The notes beneath the pieces were generated by a model. That model had not been told where the DNA came from. It saw only the letters and a program-made list of their open reading frames with translations, and ran no database searches. This document shows, in pieces, positions 34,760 through 43,395 of a stretch of DNA of 64,000 bases; the first letter of the stretch is position 1; each line of letters opens with the position of its first letter. The stretch comes from Burkholderia sp. BCC0322 (GTDB lineage Bacteria; Pseudomonadota; Gammaproteobacteria; Burkholderiales; Burkholderiaceae): the NCBI RefSeq assembly GCF_902833045.1, contig NZ_CADFDU010000001.1, positions 124,001-188,000 on the forward strand. Direction: 5' to 3'. The position numbers were made by a program, and so were the translations under genes.

Positions 34760-36172
34760 ATGGACACCGCTCTTTCGGCCCTCGATCTGGCCCGCCTGCA
34801 ATTCGCGTTCACCGTCTCCTTTCACATCGTCTTCCCGGCGCTGAGCATCGGCCTCGCCAGCTTCATCGCCGTGCTCGAATATCGCTGGCTGAAAACCGGC
34901 AAGCAGTACTACAAGACCCTCTGCCTGTTCTGGTCGAAGATCTTCGCGGTCGCGTTCGGGATGGGCGTCGTGTCCGGCGTCGTGATGAGCTACCAGTTCG
35001 GCACGAACTGGTCGGGCTTCTCGAGCTTCGCCGGCGCTGTTACCGGGCCGCTGCTGATGTACGAGGTCATGACCGCATTCTTCCTCGAGGCCGGCTTCCT
35101 CGGCATCATGCTGTTCGGCTGGAACCGCGTGAGCCCGCGCGCGCACTTCGGCGCGACGCTGATGGTCGCGATCGGCACGCTGATCTCCACGTTCTGGATC
35201 CTCGCGTCGAACAGCTGGATGCAGACGCCGCAGGGCTTCGAGATCGTCGACGGCCGCGTCGTGCCGACCGACTGGTTCGCGATCATCTTCAACCCGTCGT
35301 TCCCGTATCGCCTGTTCCACATGGCGATCGCCGCGTTCATCGTCGCCGCGCTGGTCGTGGCCGCGACCGGTGCATGGCACCTGCTGAAGGGCCGCCGCGA
35401 CAAGGGCGTGAAGAAGATGTTCTCGATGGCGCTGTGGCTGCTGCTCGTGCTCGCGCCGCTGCAGGCCGTGATCGGCGACCAGCACGGCATCAACACGCTG
35501 AAGCACCAGCCCGCGAAGATCGCCGCGATCGAAGGGCTGTGGGAAACCGAGAAGGGCGGCACGCCGCTCAACCTGTTCGGCATTCCGGACATGAAGGCGG
35601 AAACGACCCGCTACGCGGTGAAGGTGCCGCACCTCGGCAGCCTGATCCTCACGCACAGCTGGGACGGCGAGATCCGCGGCCTGAAGGAATTCCCGCCGGA
35701 AGACCGCCCGAATTCGACCGTCGTGTTCTGGAGCTTCCGGATCATGGTCGGCCTCGGCTTCGCGATGATCGGCCTCGCCGCGCTCGCGTGGCTCCTGCGC
35801 CGCCGCGGCCGCCTGTACGAATCGAAGGGGTTCCAGCGCTTCGCGCTCGTGATGGGCCCGACCGGCTTCGTGTCGCTGCTCGCGGGCTGGGTGACAACCG
35901 AAGCAGGCCGCCAGCCGTGGGTCGTGTATGGCGTGATGCGCACCGCGCACGCCGTGTCGCCGCTGTCGGTACAGCAGGTCAGCCTGTCGATGATGACGTT
36001 CGTGATCGTGTACTTCCTCGTGTTCGGCACCGGCGTGTACTACATGCTGAAGCTGATGAAGGCCGGCCCCGCGCTGCCCGACGTGAAGCACGACGACACA
36101 CCGGACACGCGCCCCGATCACACCGCGCGCCGCCCGATGTCGGCCGTCGACGAGCCGCTCGAGACCGTCTGA
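34760..36172 (+). CDS. cydA: Cytochrome bd-type (cyanide-insensitive) ubiquinol oxidase subunit I
   Basis: 470 residues, nine helices. It binds hemes b558, b595 and d and oxidises ubiquinol in the inner membrane. His22 (SFHIVFP) and His187 (YRLFHMA) occupy the heme ligand positions equivalent to E. coli His19 and His186, and GRQPWVVYG is conserved. The periplasmic Q-loop lacks the long insertion, so this is the CIO/short-Q type. The ATG at 34760 is chosen because upstream codons are not membrane-like. Operon with cydB 30 bases downstream. Confidence 0.96.
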   Translation: MDTALSALDLARLQFAFTVSFHIVFPALSIGLASFIAVLEYRWLKTGKQYYKTLCLFWSKIFAVAFGMGVVSGVVMSYQFGTNWSGFSSFAGAVTGPLLMYEVMTAFFLEAGFLGIMLFGWNRVSPRAHFGATLMVAIGTLISTFWILASNSWMQTPQGFEIVDGRVVPTDWFAIIFNPSFPYRLFHMAIAAFIVAALVVAATGAWHLLKGRRDKGVKKMFSMALWLLLVLAPLQAVIGDQHGINTLKHQPAKIAAIEGLWETEKGGTPLNLFGIPDMKAETTRYAVKVPHLGSLILTHSWDGEIRGLKEFPPEDRPNSTVVFWSFRIMVGLGFAMIGLAALAWLLRRRGRLYESKGFQRFALVMGPTGFVSLLAGWVTTEAGRQPWVVYGVMRTAHAVSPLSVQQVSLSMMTFVIVYFLVFGTGVYYMLKLMKAGPALPDVKHDDTPDTRPDHTARRPMSAVDEPLETV

Positions 36173-36202
36173 GCCCCACCCTTTCCGCACACGAGAAATC
36201 CT

Positions 36203-37210
36203 ATGGACGTCACCGTAATCTGGGCCGCGATCATCGCATTGGGGCTCTTCATGTACGTCGTGCTCGACGGCTTCGACCTCGGCATCGGCATCGTCTTCCC
36301 GTTCTTCCCGGACGAGAAGGAACGCGACCTGATGATGAACACGGTCGCGCCCGTGTGGGACGGCAACGAGACGTGGCTCGTGCTCGGCGGCGCCGGGCTG
36401 TTCGCGGTGTTCCCGGTCGTCTATTCGACCGTGCTGTCCGCGCTGTACCTGCCGCTGATCTTCATGCTGGTGTGCCTGATCTTCCGCGGCGTGTCGTTCG
36501 AGATCCGCGCGAAGGCGCGGCGCACGAAGCAGCTGTGGGATCTCGCGTTCATCGGCGGCTCGGCCGGCGCGACGATGTTCCAGGGGATCGCGCTCGGCGC
36601 GTTCCTGCAGGGCATCAACGTGAAGGACGGCGCGTTCGCGGGCAATGCCTTCGACTGGCTCACGCCGTTCAGCCTGCTGACCGGCCTCGGCCTGATCGTG
36701 ACCTATGCGCTGCTCGGCTGCTGCTGGCTCGTCGCGAAGACGGAAGGCGACCTCCAGCGGCGCCTGCATCGCGTCGTATGGCCGCTGACGGTCGTGCTGC
36801 TCGGCTTCATCGCGGTCGTCAGCCTGTGGACGCCGCTGCAGGATCCGGCCATCGCGCAGCGCTGGTTCGATTCGGGGCTGTTCTGGCGCCTGCTGCCGGT
36901 GCCGTTCCTGGTCGCCGGGTGCGCGGTGTGGATGCGTCGCGCGGTGCGCGACCGGCATGACATGACCCCGTTCGTGCTTGCGCTGGCACTCGTGCTGCTC
37001 GGCTACGTCGGCCTGCTCGTCACGCTGTTCCCGTATGCGATTCCTCAGACGATGACGATCTGGGAAGCCGCGGCGCCGCGTTCCAGCCAGACCTTCACGC
37101 TGGTCGGCGCAGCGGTTATCCTCCCGATCATCATCGCCTACACGACGATGGGCTACTGGGTATTCCGAGGCAAGGTGCGCCATGAAGACCAGCATTACTA
37201 CCACCACTGA
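36203..37210 (+). CDS. cydB: Cytochrome bd-type ubiquinol oxidase subunit II
   Basis: 335 residues, about eight helices. MDVTVIWAAIIALGLFMYVVLDGFDLGIGI and VAPVWDGNETWLVLGGAGLFAVFP are standard CydB/CioB motifs. It pairs with CydA to form the quinol oxidase. GAGAAATCC precedes the ATG. Its 3' end overlaps the small DUF2474 gene by 29 bases. Confidence 0.96.
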   Translation: MDVTVIWAAIIALGLFMYVVLDGFDLGIGIVFPFFPDEKERDLMMNTVAPVWDGNETWLVLGGAGLFAVFPVVYSTVLSALYLPLIFMLVCLIFRGVSFEIRAKARRTKQLWDLAFIGGSAGATMFQGIALGAFLQGINVKDGAFAGNAFDWLTPFSLLTGLGLIVTYALLGCCWLVAKTEGDLQRRLHRVVWPLTVVLLGFIAVVSLWTPLQDPAIAQRWFDSGLFWRLLPVPFLVAGCAVWMRRAVRDRHDMTPFVLALALVLLGYVGLLVTLFPYAIPQTMTIWEAAAPRSSQTFTLVGAAVILPIIIAYTTMGYWVFRGKVRHEDQHYYHH

Positions 37211-37361
37211 TTCCGCCGAACGCCCCGCCGCGGCGCCACGGTCGCGGATGCGCGGCTGGATGTGGTTCGTCGTCCTGTGGGCGGGCGGCGTGATCGGCGC
37301 CGTCACGCTCGGCTATGCGTTCAAGATCTTCATGAACCTGACGCTGTTTGCAGTGAAGTAG
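37182..37361 (+). CDS. DUF2474/CydX-like small membrane subunit
   Basis: 59 residues: an unstructured Thr/Ala/Pro-rich start, then one hydrophobic helix after RGWMWFVVLWAGGVIGAVTL and ending MNLTLFAVK. It overlaps the end of cydB in another frame and is in the position of the small third subunit (CydX/CbdX, DUF2474) of bd oxidases, which stabilises the heme centre. ATG at 37182 has GGCAAGGTG upstream. Easily missed because of its size. Confidence 0.82.
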   Translation: MKTSITTTTDSAERPAAAPRSRMRGWMWFVVLWAGGVIGAVTLGYAFKIFMNLTLFAVK

Positions 37362-37458
37362 GCCTCACCCGCGTGGCACGCCGGGGCGCATCCCGGCGCT
37401 GCCACGCCGCCGGGGCGGTCGCATGCCCCCGCTTTCACACACCGAGCGGGCACGCCGC

Positions 37459-38154
37459 TCACCGCTCGCACTTCGTCGTGCACATCGCCTTGTCCACTTC
37501 CGTGAAGAACGCCTGGTAGTACTCGGGCTCCAGGACGGTCTTGGTACGCGAATCGCCGGCACTGTCCCACACCGTGCGATCGAATCGTGCACGCACGATC
37601 GCCGCGTGCGCGTCCCGCCCCGCCCGAACCGTCACGATCGCGGCCACGCGTTCGTGATCGGGCTTCGTCGGCAGCATTCCGATACGCGCCTTCAGCGCAC
37701 CACGCAACAGCTGACGCCATTTCGGGATCAGCGTGTCGCTGCGCCCCGCTTCCACCAGCCCCGAATCGCGATCGACCGTCACCGGCGCATAACCCTGCGC
37801 GCGCAGCACTCCAGCCACCGCGTCGAGCGCGCGCGCCTGCGTCGCATCCGCATAGCAGCGGTCGCTGAGCATGCGCAGCGTCTGCTGCTCGCTATCGGTC
37901 AGGTCGACCTCGGTCTGGCTCGAACTGTAGCGCACCAGCGATCCGCCGCTGCCGATCTGGCGTTCGTTGTCCGGCTTCGTCGCGCATCCGGTCAGCGCCG
38001 CGAACAGTCCGGCACAGGCGAGCGCCAGCGCGCCGCGGCCGCGCACGGGCGACACTGCGGCCGGGCGGCGCATCGCGCGCCGCGCCGCGCGCCGGAGGCG
38101 AAGACGGTGGCGAATTCCGGTTGCTCGTGCATCGGGTGGCGATATGATCGTCAT
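37459..38154 (-). CDS. DUF2242-type lipoprotein
   Basis: 231 residues from MTIISPPD. A basic N-terminal stretch precedes a lipoprotein signal (ALACAGLFAALTGC), so the mature protein starts at that Cys; ATG 38076 would give a more usual signal length. The mature part has VRYSSSQTEVDLTDSEQQTL, MLSDRCYADATQARALDAVAG, and Cys-rich end MCTTKCER, as in the DUF2242 family of uncharacterised lipoproteins. Divergent from the LysR gene at 38255. Confidence 0.75.
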   Translation of the reverse strand: MTIISPPDARATGIRHRLRLRRAARRAMRRPAAVSPVRGRGALALACAGLFAALTGCATKPDNERQIGSGGSLVRYSSSQTEVDLTDSEQQTLRMLSDRCYADATQARALDAVAGVLRAQGYAPVTVDRDSGLVEAGRSDTLIPKWRQLLRGALKARIGMLPTKPDHERVAAIVTVRAGRDAHAAIVRARFDRTVWDSAGDSRTKTVLEPEYYQAFFTEVDKAMCTTKCER

Positions 38155-38254
38155 CGGGGCGTTCTCTCCTGTCGGCGCCATCATAGGGAGGCGCCCCAGC
38201 CGCCACAAACGACATTTTTTAACCCACGGTGTAGCTTTTCTTCACGATTTCACG

Positions 38255-39160
38255 ATGCGCCGATTGCCGCCCCTCAACGCGCTGCGCAGCTTCGAAGCTG
38301 CGGGCCGCCTGCAGAGCCTCACGCTCGCCGCCGACGAGCTGAACGTGACCCAGAGCGCCGTCGCGCAGCAGATCCGCGTGCTCGAATCGTTCTTCGGGCA
38401 GAAGCTGTTCGAGCGCGACGGGCGCGCGTTGCGGCTCACGCCGCGCGCGCGGCACTACCTCGTCGACGTCGCGAGCTGTCTCGGCCGGCTCGCGCAGGCG
38501 ACGGGGCAGATGTTCGAACCCGTCGGCGGCCATCCGGTGCGGATCAACGCGTCGGTGTCATTCGCGCACGGATGGTTGCTCACGCAACTGGCCGTGTTCC
38601 AGGCCGAGCATCCGGATATCGACGTGCAACTCGTCGCGACACCCGACAACGAGCGCGACCAGTTCGACGAAACCTGCGACATCGTGGTTCGCCGTTATAC
38701 GCCGGAGCTGCGCCGCAAGGGATTCGTGTCGCGGCCGCTGCTCGCGAACGTCGCGGTGCCGGTGTGCGCGCCCGGCCACCCGGTGCTCGAACAGGTGCGT
38801 ACGCCGGCCGACCTGCGCAACGCGCCGCTGCTGCATTACGCGGGCTTGCCGCAGGCGTGGCAATACTGGTTCCACCAGGCGGGCTCGGCCGTCACCGAGA
38901 CGCTGCGCGGGCCGTTCTATCGCGAGTTCTTCCTGATGACCAAGGCTGCCGCGAGCGGGCTCGGCGTGTGCCTCGCGCCGCGCGCAGTGGTGCGCGACGA
39001 TCTCGAACACGGGCGGCTCGTCGCACTGTTTCCGGAGGTCCACCTGGAAGGGCCGCCGTTTCACTGCCTGTATCGCGACGACGACGATCCGTCGCTGCGC
39101 ACCTTCGTCGACTGGCTGCTGGCGCGGGCAGAGGCGCTGGAGGGGGCGACGCCGGGATAG
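38255..39160 (+). CDS. LysR-family regulator, GcvA-like
   Basis: 301 residues. MRRLPPLNALRSFEAAGRLQ, then AADELNVTQSAVAQQIRVLE and FERDGRALRLT, is the GcvA/AmpR-type HTH. The ligand domain includes RINASVSFAHGWLLTQLAVF and the GcvA-like ending with GLGVCLAPRAVVRDDLEHGRL. The target is unknown; it is divergent from the DUF2242 lipoprotein gene. Spacing between the starts is 100 bases. Confidence 0.9.
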   Translation: MRRLPPLNALRSFEAAGRLQSLTLAADELNVTQSAVAQQIRVLESFFGQKLFERDGRALRLTPRARHYLVDVASCLGRLAQATGQMFEPVGGHPVRINASVSFAHGWLLTQLAVFQAEHPDIDVQLVATPDNERDQFDETCDIVVRRYTPELRRKGFVSRPLLANVAVPVCAPGHPVLEQVRTPADLRNAPLLHYAGLPQAWQYWFHQAGSAVTETLRGPFYREFFLMTKAAASGLGVCLAPRAVVRDDLEHGRLVALFPEVHLEGPPFHCLYRDDDDPSLRTFVDWLLARAEALEGATPG

Positions 39161-39237
39161 CCGGCGAGCGGGAGAAAGCAGAATCCGATGTAGCAGCCCG
39201 AGACGGACGCGCTGCCGGCGACAGGACGGATGCGCCG

Positions 39238-39411
39238 TCACGTCCGGCTATGTGACGTGTTCTGTCGCAGGACGCCGGGCTTCAATCCCCGCATGCCGAA
39301 GATGCGGTTCATCGTCTGCACCGTCCCGTCGCCCCGACCTCGTTCGATATCCTGAATCGTCTTCGTCGGCACACCCGCGAGCTTGGCCATGTCCGCGCTC
39401 GTGAGCCGCAT
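39238..39411 (-). CDS. Short XRE/HipB-type helix-turn-helix protein, probably N-terminally truncated
   Basis: 57 residues. MRLTSADMAKLAGVPTKTIQ followed by DIERGRGDGTVQTMNRIFGM fits helices 2-5 of a Cro/HipB HTH. Helix 1 with the usual LRxxR start is missing, and upstream codons do not supply it, so the gene may be a remnant. No HipA-like partner is nearby. Located 41 bases downstream of the Pmp3 gene. Confidence 0.55.
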   Translation of the reverse strand: MRLTSADMAKLAGVPTKTIQDIERGRGDGTVQTMNRIFGMRGLKPGVLRQNTSHSRT

Positions 39412-39452
39412 CGTCCTCTTCGGATGGCGCCAGGATTCCCTTCCGCGATCGG

Positions 39453-39644
39453 TCACCGCCCGCGCAGCGCCGACTCGATCTTCCGGTCGGTCTTGTACTG
39501 GCTCAGCGCATACACCGACCAGATCGCGGCCGGCAGCCAGCCGATGATCGTGATTTGCAGGATCAGGCAGATGATCCCGGCGATCGGGCGGCCGATCGTG
39601 AAGAACTGGAACCACGGCAGCAGCAGGGCAAGCAGCAGGCGCAT
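39453..39644 (-). CDS. Pmp3/YqaE-family small membrane protein
   Basis: 63 residues with two helices: MRLLLALLLPWFQFFTIGRP, then AGIICLILQITIIGWLPAAI, ending in VYALSQYKTDRKIE. It matches the UPF0057/Pmp3 family (stress-linked membrane proteins). ATG 39644 has GAGAGGAAT upstream. Confidence 0.9.
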   Translation of the reverse strand: MRLLLALLLPWFQFFTIGRPIAGIICLILQITIIGWLPAAIWSVYALSQYKTDRKIESALRGR

Positions 39645-39767
39645 CTGGATTCCTCTCGAGGTGTCGTTGAACGTTCGTGCATCGCCAATATGACGAGTTG
39701 CCCACGCCATTTCAAGTCCGCTGCAGACGATCGCCGGACGAGAAGCCGTCACCCCATGCCACCGGGC

Positions 39768-39862
39768 TAGGGCCTGTTCACGCTAATAACGGGCTTGCGC
39801 TGGCCCCACGAATGATTTTTTCCAAACAGGGGAACGTGCGTTATGAGCGTGAACAGGCCCTA
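39768..39862. mobile_element. 95-bp MITE-like element with 24-bp terminal inverted repeats
   Basis: Left arm TAGGGCCTGTTCACGCT followed by AATAACG (39768-39791) is repeated inverted at 39839-39862 with one mismatch in 24. The ends are TA-GGGCC and GGCCC-TA, as if a TA target had been duplicated. The 47-base core includes a T6 run and has no coding capacity. The right end supplies the TAG stop of the LOG-family gene. Confidence 0.7.
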
Positions 39863-40393
39863 ACCCGAATCGGCCAGCCACCGCGCGACCCGCGCAACGA
39901 GCGGATCCGCTTCGTCGAAGCATTCGGCGCCGGCCACGCGCGGCGCGTCGCAAATCGCGAACACCGGCTTGCCCCACTGCAACCCGAGCGCGATCTCGGA
40001 CAGCGTGCCGAGCCCGCCGCCAACCGCGATCAGGCACAGCGACGCACGCGCGACGAGTGCATTGCGCGTGATGCCGAGCCCGGTCGGCAGCGCGACGCTC
40101 AGGTAGGGATTCGCGAGCGTCGCATCGTCTTCCGGCAGCAGCCCGATCGCACATCCGCCGGCCGCATGCGCGCCGCGTGCGGCCGCCTCCATCACGCCCT
40201 GCTTGCCGCCGCCGACGAGCGCGACGCCCGTCGCCGCGAGCGCGTGCGCGATCCGTTCCGCGATCCGCATCTGCTCGTCGGTCGCCTCACGCGGACCGAT
40301 CACGCCGACCGGCATGCGATGCCGCCGCGTGCCGCGCTGCCGCTGCGCGAGTTGCGCCAGCGCATCGCGCGCCGCGTCCGACCACTCATCCAT
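39860..40393 (-). CDS. LOG/TIGR00725-family (SLOG superfamily) protein
   Basis: 177 residues from MDEWSDAARDAL. A Rossmann-like LOG fold: VGVIGPREATDEQ, LVGGGKQGVMEAAARGAHAA, TRNALVARASLCLIAVGGGL-GTLSE near the end of the nucleotide-binding loop. Relatives include cytokinin-releasing phosphoribohydrolases and molybdenum-cofactor carriers; TIGR00725 members are not assigned. ATG 40393 overlaps the permease stop by 8 bases, so it is the last gene of the ABC operon. Its stop codon lies in the inverted-repeat element. Confidence 0.78.
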   Translation of the reverse strand: MDEWSDAARDALAQLAQRQRGTRRHRMPVGVIGPREATDEQMRIAERIAHALAATGVALVGGGKQGVMEAAARGAHAAGGCAIGLLPEDDATLANPYLSVALPTGLGITRNALVARASLCLIAVGGGLGTLSEIALGLQWGKPVFAICDAPRVAGAECFDEADPLVARVARWLADSG

Positions 40394-41219
40394 GACGTCG
40401 TTGCCGTACAAGGCCTTCCCCCAATGCAAGAACGCAGGTGCAGATCGCCGTCAGCACGATCGACAGCACGGCCGCCTGCGAGAAATCGGTTTGCCCGTCC
40501 GACAGCTTCAGGTACATCAGCAGCGGCAGGATGTTGATCTGCGTGCCGGCCAGCGCGAGCGCCGTGCCGTAGGTGCCGAGCGCGATCGCCGTGACGAGGC
40601 ACCACGCGGACGCGACCGACGGCCACAGTTCGCGCCACGCGACGTCGAGCCACGCGCGCCACGGCCGCGCGCCGAGCGTCAGCGCCGCCTCGAGCGGCCG
40701 CCGGTCGAGGTTCGCGAGCGCCGGGTAGATCATCAGCGCGACCCGCGGAATCAGGTAATACGCATACGCGACCGCCAGCCCCGGCATCGTGTAGATCGCG
40801 CCGCCCAGCACGTTCGGGTCCGCGCCCAGCGACGCCGCCAGCGTGGTGACGAAACCGGCGCGGCCGAACGCGAGGATGAAGCCGTAAGCGATCACCAGCC
40901 CGGAAAACGCGAGCGGCACGCCGAGCAGCGCGAGCGCCCAGTGGCGGCGGGCAGGCGACTGCCCCGCCAGCGCGAACGCGACCGGCACGCCGACACCGAC
41001 CGACAGCGTGCCGGCGCCGACCGCCAGCGCGAGCGAACGTGCGATCGCATCGGCGACGAGCGGATCGCGCAGCACCACACCGAACGCACGGCCGCCGTCC
41101 GTGAAGGCCGAGCCGACCAGCGCGGCAAGCGGCAGCACGAAGCACACCGCCAGCAATCCCGCCGCCGGCACCGCGCCGAAGCGGCGCAGCGCGCCGCGTT
41201 CCGCCAGGGAGGTCTTCAT
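40386..41219 (-). CDS. ABC transporter inner-membrane permease (PotB/PhnU-V type)
   Basis: 277 residues with six helices. The EAA cytoplasmic loop reads EAALTLGARPWRAWLDVAWR (E-A-A...G...), typical of binding-protein-dependent importers of the spermidine/Fe/aminoethylphosphonate class. Starts 10 bases after the binding-protein stop, same operon. Partner of the permease at 43396. Confidence 0.9.
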   Translation of the reverse strand: MKTSLAERGALRRFGAVPAAGLLAVCFVLPLAALVGSAFTDGGRAFGVVLRDPLVADAIARSLALAVGAGTLSVGVGVPVAFALAGQSPARRHWALALLGVPLAFSGLVIAYGFILAFGRAGFVTTLAASLGADPNVLGGAIYTMPGLAVAYAYYLIPRVALMIYPALANLDRRPLEAALTLGARPWRAWLDVAWRELWPSVASAWCLVTAIALGTYGTALALAGTQINILPLLMYLKLSDGQTDFSQAAVLSIVLTAICTCVLALGEGLVRQRRHG

Positions 41220-41229
41220 CGCGCGCGCC

Positions 41230-42318
41230 TCAGTTGCCGAGCGTCGCCTGCGACCAGAGCTGGTCGACCTCGGCCTTGCGTGCGGCCGCCTTCGCCACGT
41301 CGAGCGGACGCACCTGCGGCGCCTTCGGCAGCTTCGCCGCGACGTCCGGCGCGACCGGCGTGCCGGGCACGGCCGGCCGCACGAAGCCCTGCGCGAACAG
41401 CGCCTGCCCGACGTCGCTCATCACCAGGTTGAGCCAGAGTTGCGCGGCCGACGGGTTCGGGCCGTTCTTCACGAGGCTCATCGCATACGGCGCCGATACG
41501 CTGCCGTCCTGCGGAATCACGACGTCGGTCGCGTCGCCCATGCCGTCAACGTACTTCGCTTTGAGGCCATCGTTCTCGTAGCCGATCAGGATCGGAATCT
41601 CGCCCTTCACGAACTTCGCATACGGCGTCGTGCCCTCGACGCGCAGCACGTTGCCCGCGCTTTTCAGCTTGCCGAAGAATTCCGCGCCGGGCTTCGGGTT
41701 TTCGACGCTGCCGCCGTTCGCATACGCGGCCGCGAACACCGCGACCTGCCCTTGCCCGGTCGAACGCGGGTCGAGATAGACGACCGCGTTGCGGTATTCC
41801 GGCTTCAGCAGGTCGGACCACCGCTGCGGCACGTTCTTCACGAGCTTGCGGTTGACGAGGAACGCGATGTTCAGCGAGTGCACGGCGAACCAGCGGCCGT
41901 CCGCGGCGCGAAACACGTTCGGCAGCTTGTCGAAGTTCAGCGGTTTGAACGGTGCGACGACGTCCTTGCTTTCGGCATCGAGCGCCGACGCGGCGAAGTA
42001 GTACGCGGTATCGGCCTGCGGACGGCGGCGCGACTTGTCGAGTGCGACCACGGTCGCGGCCGAACCGATGTCGTTGTACGTGATCTCGACCTTCGGATAG
42101 CGCTTGCGGAACTCGGCGAACAGCGCCTTCCAGTTCGCCCATTCGGGGCCCGTGTCGAACGACACGACGAGCCCTTCGTCGGCAGCCTTCGCATACAGCG
42201 CGTCCTCGCCCGGATACAGCGGCGCGGCGAACGCCGGCGCGGCAGCCAGCGCCGCGAACGCGCAGAGCGCCAGCACGCCGGCGCGCATGGTCTTCACAAG
42301 AGGGTGGCCTGCAAGCAT
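41230..42318 (-). CDS. ABC transporter periplasmic binding protein
   Basis: 362 residues. The signal peptide runs to about AFA-AP (residue 32). The mature protein has the type-II binding fold of COG1840/COG0687: GLVVSFDTGPEW, NDIGSAATVVALDKS, GQVAVFAAAYANGGS, ILIGYENDGLKAKY, SLVKNGPNPSAAQLWLNLVM. Ligand could be 2-aminoethylphosphonate, iron, polyamine or opine; the sequence alone does not decide. GGAGATCC precedes ATG 42318. Confidence 0.88.
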   Translation of the reverse strand: MLAGHPLVKTMRAGVLALCAFAALAAAPAFAAPLYPGEDALYAKAADEGLVVSFDTGPEWANWKALFAEFRKRYPKVEITYNDIGSAATVVALDKSRRRPQADTAYYFAASALDAESKDVVAPFKPLNFDKLPNVFRAADGRWFAVHSLNIAFLVNRKLVKNVPQRWSDLLKPEYRNAVVYLDPRSTGQGQVAVFAAAYANGGSVENPKPGAEFFGKLKSAGNVLRVEGTTPYAKFVKGEIPILIGYENDGLKAKYVDGMGDATDVVIPQDGSVSAPYAMSLVKNGPNPSAAQLWLNLVMSDVGQALFAQGFVRPAVPGTPVAPDVAAKLPKAPQVRPLDVAKAAARKAEVDQLWSQATLGN

Positions 42319-42344
42319 CGGGGATCTCCGTTGAATGAAAAGGG

Positions 42345-43388
42345 TCATTGGGCGGCCGGCGCGGCCGGCAGCACGAGCAGATGGCGCGGTTCGATCGCGA
42401 TACGCCGTGTGGCCGGCACGCGGCCTTCGCACAGCAGCGGGCCGGCCGAACCGGCGGGAATGAAGTCGTAGCGTTGCGTCGCGCCGAAGTAGCGCACTTC
42501 GCCCGGACAGCCGTCGATGCGGTTCACGCCGTGCTCCGGCGGATCGGCCTCCACGTGCTCGGGCCGCACCAGCACTTCGATCTCGGTGCCCGGCTGATAC
42601 GCGCCGGTCTCGGCGCGCAGCGTCGCGAAACGCACATCGACCGTGTCGTGCGCGATCACGCGTCCGCGCAGCAGCGTCGAATGCCCGACGAAGCGCGCGA
42701 CCTGCGCGGATGCGGGCCGCTCGTACAGGTCGCGCGGCGTGCCGACCTGCAGCACCCGCCCGCCGTCGACGATCGCGACGCGATCGGCCATGCTCAGCGC
42801 CTCGTCCTGGTCGTGCGTGACGAGCAGCGTCGTCGCGCCGCACGCCCGCTGCAGCGCGCGGATTTCGTCGCGCAACTGATGGCGGATGCCGGCATCGAGC
42901 GCCGCCAGCGGCTCGTCGAGCAGCAGCAGCTTCGGTTCGATCACGAGCGCACGCGCCAGCGCGACGCGCTGCTGCTGCCCGCCGGACAGCATCGCGATGC
43001 CGCGCTCCGCATGCGCCGCCAGGCCGACGCGCTCGAGCATTTCGCGCGCACGCCGCCGTCGCGCGTCCGCCGCGACGCCGCGCATCCGCAGCCCGTACGC
43101 GACGTTGTCGGCCACCGACAGGTTCGGGAACAGCGCGTAGTGCTGGAACACCATGCCCACCTCGCGCCGCCACACCGGCACGCCCGCCATGTCGGCGCCG
43201 CCGATCGCGATGCGGCCGCGGCCGCCCTCGAGCAGGCCGGCCGCGAGCCGCAGCAGCGTGGACTTGCCGGAACCGCTGCGCCCCATCACCGCGAGCAGTT
43301 CGCCTTGCGCGGCGGACAGCGTGACGTCGTCGACGCCGTGTCGCGCGCCGGGATACTGGAAACTGACGTGTTCGAACTCGAGACTCAT
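42345..43388 (-). CDS. ABC transporter ATP-binding protein (PotA/PhnT type)
   Basis: 347 residues. Walker A GRSGSGKST (about 36-44), Q-loop, signature LSGGQQQR, Walker B LLLLDEP and H-loop VTHDQDEA are intact, and the C-terminal 110 residues form a TOBE-type regulatory domain, as in importers of the spermidine/iron/phosphonate class. It starts 7 bases after the upstream permease stop. Confidence 0.94.
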   Translation of the reverse strand: MSLEFEHVSFQYPGARHGVDDVTLSAAQGELLAVMGRSGSGKSTLLRLAAGLLEGGRGRIAIGGADMAGVPVWRREVGMVFQHYALFPNLSVADNVAYGLRMRGVAADARRRRAREMLERVGLAAHAERGIAMLSGGQQQRVALARALVIEPKLLLLDEPLAALDAGIRHQLRDEIRALQRACGATTLLVTHDQDEALSMADRVAIVDGGRVLQVGTPRDLYERPASAQVARFVGHSTLLRGRVIAHDTVDVRFATLRAETGAYQPGTEIEVLVRPEHVEADPPEHGVNRIDGCPGEVRYFGATQRYDFIPAGSAGPLLCEGRVPATRRIAIEPRHLLVLPAAPAAQ

Positions 43389-43395
43389 GACGGAC

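Noticed and set aside
34751-37306. An 851-codon minus-strand frame opposite cydAB
   Set aside because: Composition is His/Arg/Glu/Gln-rich low complexity, as expected from the antisense of membrane genes; cydA and cydB are certain.
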